A program made the position numbers and the translations under genes. A DNA stretch of 64,000 nucleotides, from contig JAFRLH010000057.1 of NCBI GenBank assembly GCA_017431345.1, positions 1-64,000 on the forward strand. The letters are read 5' to 3'. The stretch's first letter is position 1. Each line of letters starts with the position of its first letter. Under the pieces are notes generated by a model. The model saw only the letters and a program-made list of their open reading frames with translations, had not been told where the DNA came from and ran no database searches. Shown piece by piece: positions 59,027 to 64,000 of this stretch. Source of the DNA: Lachnospiraceae bacterium. GTDB taxonomy: Bacteria > Bacillota > Clostridia > Lachnospirales > Lachnospiraceae.

Positions 59027-60931
59027 ATGAATAAGAAACAGAAAACGATGCTGTCGCGGATCCTTTCCGCGGCGGCAATTATCATTATACTGAAAATCAT
59101 CGACGCACATCTCGCCCCCTGGTTCCTGAAGCTGGCGCTGTACATGATCCCGTATCTGATCGTCGGATATGACGTACTGAAAAAAGCGCTGCACGGGATC
59201 AGGCACAGACAGGTGTTTGATGAGAATTTTCTGATGGCCGTCGCCACGATCGGTGCCATTTTCGTCGGCGTATACAACGGGATCCACGGGATGGAGACAG
59301 ACTATCTGGAAGCTGTGGCTGTCATGCTGCTCTACCAGACAGGGGAACTGTTCCAGAGCATTGCCGTGGGCAGATCCAGGAAGAATATTGCGGCGCTGAT
59401 GGATATCCGGCCGGACGTTGCCTATGTCGTGACGGAAGACGGACGGGAAGCCGTCGACCCGGATGAAGTGGAAGCGGGCACGGTCATCCAGGTCAATCCG
59501 GGGGAAAAGATCCCGATCGACGGGATCGTGATCGATGGGGAATCTTCACTGGATACGGCGGCGCTCACAGGAGAATCCAGACCGCGAGACATCGTCCCCG
59601 GTGATGAAGTCTTAAGCGGCTGCATCAACCGTCAGGGTTCGATAAAGATCCGTACCACGAAGGAATTTGACGAATCCACCGCTTCCAGGATTCTGGAACT
59701 GGTGGAAAATGCGGCTTCCAGAAAATCGAAGTCCGAACAGTTCATCTCAAAGTTTGCCAGAGTCTATACGCCGATCGTCTGTTACAGTGCCCTGGCGCTG
59801 GCTGTTCTGCCGCCGGTCGTGCTTTCCTTCCTCGGCAGAGATCCGCTGATCATGCAGTGGATCTACCGCGCGTGTACGTTCCTGGTCATCAGCTGTCCCT
59901 GCGCACTGGTCATCAGCATTCCGCTCAGCTTCTTTGCCGGACTTGGCGCGGCGAGCAGCAGCGGCGTCCTGATCAAAGGATCGAATTATCTGGAGGCGCT
60001 GTCAGAAGTCAGGACGCTCGTGATGGATAAGACCGGTACTTTGACGAAGGGCAATTTCGTCGTGACGGAGATCTGCCCGTCCGGGATGGAGAAAGACAGA
60101 CTGCTGTATCTGGCTGCCCATCTGGAAGGCTTTTCCACCCATCCGATCGCTGTCAGCCTGCGGGAAGCCTATGGAAGGGACATTAACGAAACTGCTGTGA
60201 GCGGTATTGAAGAGGTCTTCGGAAAAGGCATCACCGGATATGTCGACGGAATAAAAGTGTGTGTCGGAAATCACAAACTGATGGATGAGATCGGCGCGGA
60301 TTATACCGAGCCTGACGGCGGCGGAAGCATTATCCATGTGCACGCAGACGGACAGTATGCCGGTTATGTGAAAATTTCGGATGAGATCCGGGAAGAGACG
60401 CCGGCAGCGCTTGCTTCGGTCAGAAAGGCAGGCGTAAAAAAGATCGTCATGCTGACCGGCGACGCAGAAGCAGCCGCGGCAGCTGTCGCAAAAGAACTGG
60501 GACTGCGGGAGTACCGTTCAGGCCTGCTTCCGGAAGGAAAAGTAGAATGTGTTGAGGAGCTGATAAAGAATCAGCCGGAGAAGGAAAAACTCGCTTTTGT
60601 CGGTGACGGTATAAACGATGCGCCGGTGCTCTCCAGAGCCGATGTCGGAATTGCCATGGGCGCACTGGGATCGGATGCAGCGATCGAAGCGGCGGATGTC
60701 GTCCTGATGGATGATGATCCGCAGAAGATCGCGAAGGCGATCAGCATCTCCGGCAAGTGTCTGCGGATCGTCTGGCAGAATATCATCTTTGCGATCGGTG
60801 TAAAAGTGATCTGCCTGATACTTGGAGCCCTGGGCATCGCTGGTATGTGGGCAGCGATCTTCGCAGATGTGGGCGTTATGATCCTTTGTGTGATCAACGC
60901 CATGCGGGCACTGCTGGCAGGAAGAGGATAA
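59027..60931 (+). CDS. P1B-type heavy-metal ATPase (Zn2+/Cd2+/Pb2+ efflux type)
   Basis: A 634-residue metal-pumping ATPase. Seen: LTGESRPRDIVPGD (actuator), VISCPCALVISIPLSFFAGL with the CPC metal site, VMDKTGTLTKGNF (phosphorylated Asp), FSTHPIAVSL (HP), VAFVGDGINDAPVLSRADVG and a last segment FADVGVMILCVINAMRALL, whose Asp fits the P1B-2 (Zn/Cd/Pb) class. No N-terminal HMA domain; the preceding gene supplies one. No good ribosome site is visible before the ATG, so expression may depend on coupling or the hairpin region. Confidence 0.9.
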   Translation: MNKKQKTMLSRILSAAAIIIILKIIDAHLAPWFLKLALYMIPYLIVGYDVLKKALHGIRHRQVFDENFLMAVATIGAIFVGVYNGIHGMETDYLEAVAVMLLYQTGELFQSIAVGRSRKNIAALMDIRPDVAYVVTEDGREAVDPDEVEAGTVIQVNPGEKIPIDGIVIDGESSLDTAALTGESRPRDIVPGDEVLSGCINRQGSIKIRTTKEFDESTASRILELVENAASRKSKSEQFISKFARVYTPIVCYSALALAVLPPVVLSFLGRDPLIMQWIYRACTFLVISCPCALVISIPLSFFAGLGAASSSGVLIKGSNYLEALSEVRTLVMDKTGTLTKGNFVVTEICPSGMEKDRLLYLAAHLEGFSTHPIAVSLREAYGRDINETAVSGIEEVFGKGITGYVDGIKVCVGNHKLMDEIGADYTEPDGGGSIIHVHADGQYAGYVKISDEIREETPAALASVRKAGVKKIVMLTGDAEAAAAAVAKELGLREYRSGLLPEGKVECVEELIKNQPEKEKLAFVGDGINDAPVLSRADVGIAMGALGSDAAIEAADVVLMDDDPQKIAKAISISGKCLRIVWQNIIFAIGVKVICLILGALGIAGMWAAIFADVGVMILCVINAMRALLAGRG

Positions 60932-60942
60932 AAAAGTAATAG

Positions 60943-60981
60943 TGTCATCCAGAGGAGCGAACTTCACTCCTCCGGATGACA
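60943..60981. repeat. REP-like element, copy 4
   Basis: TGTCATCCAGAGGAG ... CTCCTCCGGATGACA forms an imperfect hairpin just after the metal ATPase. Same family as 6729, 22611 and 46151. Confidence 0.75.
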
Positions 60982-61021
60982 GCGATGTAAATACTGCAGA
61001 TCCATTCGCCCGCGAAGCACT

Positions 61022-61050
61022 TTTACAAAGACACGCATTGCTGATATAAT
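61022..61050 (+). promoter_or_regulatory. promoter of recJ
   Basis: TTTACA and a perfect TATAAT, 17 bases apart, 73 bases before the start. Confidence 0.65.
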
Positions 61051-61123
61051 GCATGCATGGAAAGAGACAGCCAACGCCGCTTCAAAATGGTGTATGCATA
61101 CAAGAAAGCGCGGGTGATCATCA

Positions 61124-62950
61124 ATGGAAAAGCAGAAAGAAAAATGGCTTGTCACAACAAAACGGGGTGATTTCTACGGCCTGGCGGAAGAGTTCGGTCT
61201 GGATCCGGTCACCGTCAGGCTGATGGTAAACCGGGGCGTGCAAAACAGTGCGGATATCAGGAAATTCCTGTACGCTGACTGGCACGATGAATATGATCCG
61301 CATCTTATGAAAGGGGCATCGGAAGGTGCGGCGCTGCTGCTGCAGGCGATCCGGCGCGGGGATCGCATTATGATCGCCTCTGATTTTGACGTGGATGGTA
61401 TTTTTTCCGGCAGGATCCTGCTCGAGGCGATCACTGCCGTCGGCGGAACGGCCGTACTGACCGCGCCTGACCGGGTGAAGGAAGGGTATGGCGTTAATGC
61501 ATCGATGGTGGAAAAGGCTTTCGCTGAAGGCGTGACATTCATGATCACCTGTGATAACGGCATTGCTGCTTTTGAGGCGGTGAAACGCGCGAAAGAACTG
61601 GGCATGACAGTGGTGGTCACAGATCATCATTCCTGCCAGTTCAAAGAAGATGAAGCGGGCGTGCGGCACATCATTCTTCCCGAAGCGGATGTGATCATTA
61701 ATCCGCATCAGCCGGGCTGCGGCTATCCTTTCAAAGGCCTCTGCGGCGCCGGTGTGGCCTATAAACTGGTGCAGATCCTGTATGAGCTTGCCGGAAAAAG
61801 CCGGGAAGACAGCCTGAAATTCCTGGAATACGCGGGTATTGCGACTGTCGCTGATGTTATGGATCTGGTCGATGAGAACCGGATCTTTGTAAAAGAAGGC
61901 CTGAGGCGTCTGGAACACACGGAAAACGAAGGCCTCCGGGCGCTCATCAATGTGTGCGGACTGACAGGGCGGAAACTGACTGCATACCATATCGGTTTTG
62001 TGCTCGGGCCATGCTTTAATTCCGCCGGAAGGCTGGAAACGGTCGACAGGGCTTTCGCGCTGCTGTCCGCTTCCGGACAGGAAGCATATACGATCGCATC
62101 CGGCTTAAAGGAACTGAACGATTCAAGAAAAACACTGACAACAGAGGGCGTGAAGGCAGCATCGGAATATATTGATTCCCTGAAAGAGATCCCCGACGTT
62201 CTGGTCATTCCGCTGGCGGACTGCCACGAAAGCCTCTGCGGGATCATCGCGGGGAAGGTCCGGGAGCGGTACAATCATCCTGCGATCGTCCTGACAGAGA
62301 CAGCGGACGGCTATAAGGGTTCGGGACGGTCGATCGAGGAATACGATATGTTCGAAGGCCTGATGAAGATCGCCCGGCTGTTCGTGAGATTCGGCGGTCA
62401 TCCGATGGCTGCCGGGCTGACGTTCAAAAAGGAAAACCTGCCTGCGCTGGTCACAGGCATCAATGAGAACACCGGGCTTACGCCGGATGATTTTGTTCCG
62501 AAGATCCATATTGATATCCCGATGCCGGTCGGCTATGCTTCCGAAAAGATCGTTTCCGAAACAGAGCTTCTGGGACCGTTCGGAAAAGGGAATCCTGCAC
62601 CGCTTTTTGCCGACCGGGCGCTGAAGATCGTATCTGCGAGGATCATGGGGAAAGAGGGAACGATGCGGAAGTTCAGTCTGGAAGCAGAGGACGGTGTTCG
62701 CCGGGAAGCAGTCTTTTTCGGAGACGGGAAAGCGCTTGACGCCATGCTCTCGGACGCTTACGGAAGCGAAGCGGTGAATGCGCTTTATGCACGAAGACCG
62801 CAGTATGGAGACCGCGGGAACTATGGCGGCGCATCCGGACCGGCTGCGATCAGGATCGATATCACCTATTCTCCCCAGATCAATGAATATATGGGAAACC
62901 GGACGCTGCAGCTGCAGCTGAAGAATGTACGGATCCCGGAAGGCAGATAA
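61124..62950 (+). CDS. recJ: single-stranded-DNA exonuclease RecJ
   Basis: A 608-residue DHH-family nuclease for recombination and mismatch or base-excision repair. Motifs: MIASDFDVDGIFSGRILLEA (motif I; the usual DYDVDG reads DFDVDG), TCDNGIAAF (II), VVTDHHSC (III, the DHH), INPHQPGCGYPFKGLCGAGV (IV) and, in the DHHA1 domain, GSGRSIEEYDMFEGLMK with RFGGHPMAAGLTF. An OB-fold region follows. The ribosome site (GGGTGAT) is modest. Somewhat longer than minimal RecJ but normal for Firmicutes. Confidence 0.92.
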   Translation: MEKQKEKWLVTTKRGDFYGLAEEFGLDPVTVRLMVNRGVQNSADIRKFLYADWHDEYDPHLMKGASEGAALLLQAIRRGDRIMIASDFDVDGIFSGRILLEAITAVGGTAVLTAPDRVKEGYGVNASMVEKAFAEGVTFMITCDNGIAAFEAVKRAKELGMTVVVTDHHSCQFKEDEAGVRHIILPEADVIINPHQPGCGYPFKGLCGAGVAYKLVQILYELAGKSREDSLKFLEYAGIATVADVMDLVDENRIFVKEGLRRLEHTENEGLRALINVCGLTGRKLTAYHIGFVLGPCFNSAGRLETVDRAFALLSASGQEAYTIASGLKELNDSRKTLTTEGVKAASEYIDSLKEIPDVLVIPLADCHESLCGIIAGKVRERYNHPAIVLTETADGYKGSGRSIEEYDMFEGLMKIARLFVRFGGHPMAAGLTFKKENLPALVTGINENTGLTPDDFVPKIHIDIPMPVGYASEKIVSETELLGPFGKGNPAPLFADRALKIVSARIMGKEGTMRKFSLEAEDGVRREAVFFGDGKALDAMLSDAYGSEAVNALYARRPQYGDRGNYGGASGPAAIRIDITYSPQINEYMGNRTLQLQLKNVRIPEGR

Positions 62951-62957
62951 AAAGCCG

Positions 62958-62986
62958 TTGAAGAACCGGACGATTCATTGTACAAT
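62958..62986 (+). promoter_or_regulatory. promoter of apt
   Basis: TTGAAG and TACAAT with a 17-base spacer, 60 bases before the start codon. Confidence 0.55.
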
Positions 62987-63045
62987 AAAAGATAAGCCGG
63001 GCGTGAGCATGGTGCCTGCGCCCAGATGAACAGGAGGCCTGAAAA

Positions 63046-63570
63046 ATGAAGAAGCTTGAAGATTATGTTATCAGTATTCCGGATTTCCCCCAGGAAGGGA
63101 TCATTTTCAGAGATATTACAGGCATTTTGCAGGATGCGGACGGCCTGAAACTCTCGATCGACACGATCACCGATATGCTTGACGGCGTTGATTTCGATAT
63201 CGTTGCAGGTTCCGAATCCCGCGGATTTATCTTCGGCATGCCGGTAGCATACAATCTGCATAAGCCTTTTATTCCGATCCGCAAAAAGGGAAAACTTCCC
63301 AGAGCGACCATTGCCGAGGAATATGCCCTTGAGTACGGCACCGCAACGATCGAGATCCATGAGGACGCCATCAAGCCCGGACAGAAAGTCGTGCTGGTGG
63401 ATGACCTGATGGCGACCGGCGGTACAATGGAGGCTATGATCAAGCTGGTGGAACGTCTGGGCGGCGAAGTCGTCAAATGCTGCTTCGTGATGGAGCTTGC
63501 AGGCCTGCACGGAAGAGAACTGCTTAAAGGGTACGATGTAGACAGCGCTATCATTTATGAAGGAAAGTGA
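63046..63570 (+). CDS. apt: adenine phosphoribosyltransferase
   Basis: A 174-residue enzyme that makes AMP from adenine and PRPP in purine salvage. Opening EDYVISIPDFPQEGIIFRDI and the PRPP-binding motif VVLVDDLMATGGTMEAMIKL are characteristic; ESRGFIFGMPVAYNL binds the base region. ACAGGAGG site 9 bases upstream. A hairpin with a T run at 63657 may end its transcript. Confidence 0.96.
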   Translation: MKKLEDYVISIPDFPQEGIIFRDITGILQDADGLKLSIDTITDMLDGVDFDIVAGSESRGFIFGMPVAYNLHKPFIPIRKKGKLPRATIAEEYALEYGTATIEIHEDAIKPGQKVVLVDDLMATGGTMEAMIKLVERLGGEVVKCCFVMELAGLHGRELLKGYDVDSAIIYEGK

Positions 63571-63586
63571 TCCACACGGTCCGGCC

Positions 63587-64000
63587 ATGAACGAAGAGAT
63601 CATCAAAAGCTCCGGGAATCCGAGAGTGAAAAAGATCAGAAAACTTATGAAGAGCTCTGCGGAAAGAAATTCCGCAGGGCTTTTTCCGGTGGAAGGCATC
63701 CGGATGGCCCGGGAGATCCCGGCGGAACTGATTCAGGAACTTTATTTTTCGGAAAGCGCAGTACGGGAAGGCCTGCCTGCCGAACTGGCAGATATTTACG
63801 GCGCAGCCGGTGCAGCCCCGGTCATTCTTTCGGATGACATTTTCAGGAGTATTTCCGATACGAAGACGCCGCAGGGCGTGCTCGCGCTCGTCAGGAAGGT
63901 CCCCTATACCTTTGAGGATGTCATCAGATCCGCCAGGCCGGTCATCGTGGTGGAATGTCTGCAGGATCCCGGGAACATGGGGACGATCCTCCGGAGCCTG
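63587..64000 (+). CDS. SpoU/TrmH-family RNA methyltransferase, N-terminal part (cut by window end)
   Basis: The open frame runs off the right edge with 138 codons visible. EEIIKSSGNPRVKKIRKLMK and GLFPVEGIRMAREIP match the substrate-binding N-terminal domain of SpoU-type 2'-O-ribose methyltransferases, and VVECLQDPGNMGTILRSL is the start of the knotted catalytic domain (motif 1, N and R). An in-frame ATG at 63557 would overlap apt by 14 bases; neither start has a good ribosome site. Target rRNA or tRNA position cannot be told. Confidence 0.85.
   Translation, partial: MNEEIIKSSGNPRVKKIRKLMKSSAERNSAGLFPVEGIRMAREIPAELIQELYFSESAVREGLPAELADIYGAAGAAPVILSDDIFRSISDTKTPQGVLALVRKVPYTFEDVIRSARPVIVVECLQDPGNMGTILRSL
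63657..63685 (+). terminator. terminator-like hairpin inside the start of the methyltransferase gene
   Basis: CTGCGGAA pairs with TTCCGCAG around AGAAA, followed by GGCTTTTT. It lies 87 bases after the apt stop and within the first 35 codons of the next gene. Confidence 0.5.

Overview
The window reads as chromosomal DNA of an anaerobic, gut-type Firmicute (class Clostridia; a Lachnospiraceae-like lineage is my best guess). The reasons are strong GGAGG ribosome-binding sites, roughly 50% G+C, a V-type ATPase operon, a class II fructose-bisphosphate aldolase, BspA-like leucine-rich repeats, a TraX-family protein and split chromate transporters. No ribosomal RNA, tRNA, CRISPR array or intact insertion sequence was found. 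Family names come from reading the protein sequences, not from database searches.

Layout. 1-6.7 kb: an HTH-Uma2 nuclease-like gene, a glycine-riboswitch-controlled Na+/alanine(glycine) symporter, a repeat-rich non-coding stretch holding one 39-codon gene, an exported SH3-repeat protein and a two-gene chromate transporter. 6.8-15.8 kb: a nine-gene V-type ATPase operon (G/H-like, C, I, K, F, E, A, B, D) with a promoter followed by a terminator hairpin in its leader. 15.9-29.5 kb: housekeeping genes (YprB-like nuclease, deoD, mtnA, fba, a methyltransferase, hslO, an aminotransferase, a DMT exporter, typA, a TraX-like gene, a DUF2798-like gene). 29.8-32 kb: a small unknown protein and cstA. 32-47.5 kb is the most unusual part: a membrane protein + MoxR AAA+ + VWA module, then a molybdenum hydroxylase operon in the order FAD, Fe-S, Mo, then a second module of DUF2201/VWA, leucine-rich-repeat protein, MoxR-like AAA+, a small protein and a trigger-factor-like chaperone. 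47.5-64 kb: MATE transporter, Crp/Fnr regulator, fused Rossmann-TylF methyltransferase, transketolase, secreted MBL-fold lipoprotein, CapA-like protein, PAP2 phosphatase, AEC transporter, MscS channel, a metal-efflux unit (free HMA protein plus P1B ATPase behind an ArsR-type operator), recJ, apt and the start of a SpoU/TrmH-type RNA methyltransferase cut by the window end.

How genes work together. The V-ATPase subunits form one rotary machine. DeoD and MtnA suggest nucleoside or methylthioadenosine salvage. The molybdenum hydroxylase is probably a purine- or aldehyde-oxidising enzyme; the MoxR/VWA pairs on both sides recall the CoxD/CoxE maturation factors that accompany coxMSL, although terminators and repeats separate the units here, so the link is a hypothesis.

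Non-coding structure is rich. I see a ~253-bp element in three copies with internal GTGCAC and TATGGTC/GACCATA symmetry, a GACGCTACCCC inverted-repeat family, REP-like GGATCCTTCG...GGATGACA repeats, a three-copy hairpin family with compensatory changes, and several tandem arrays, one of which spans the stop codon of typA and the start codon of the next gene.
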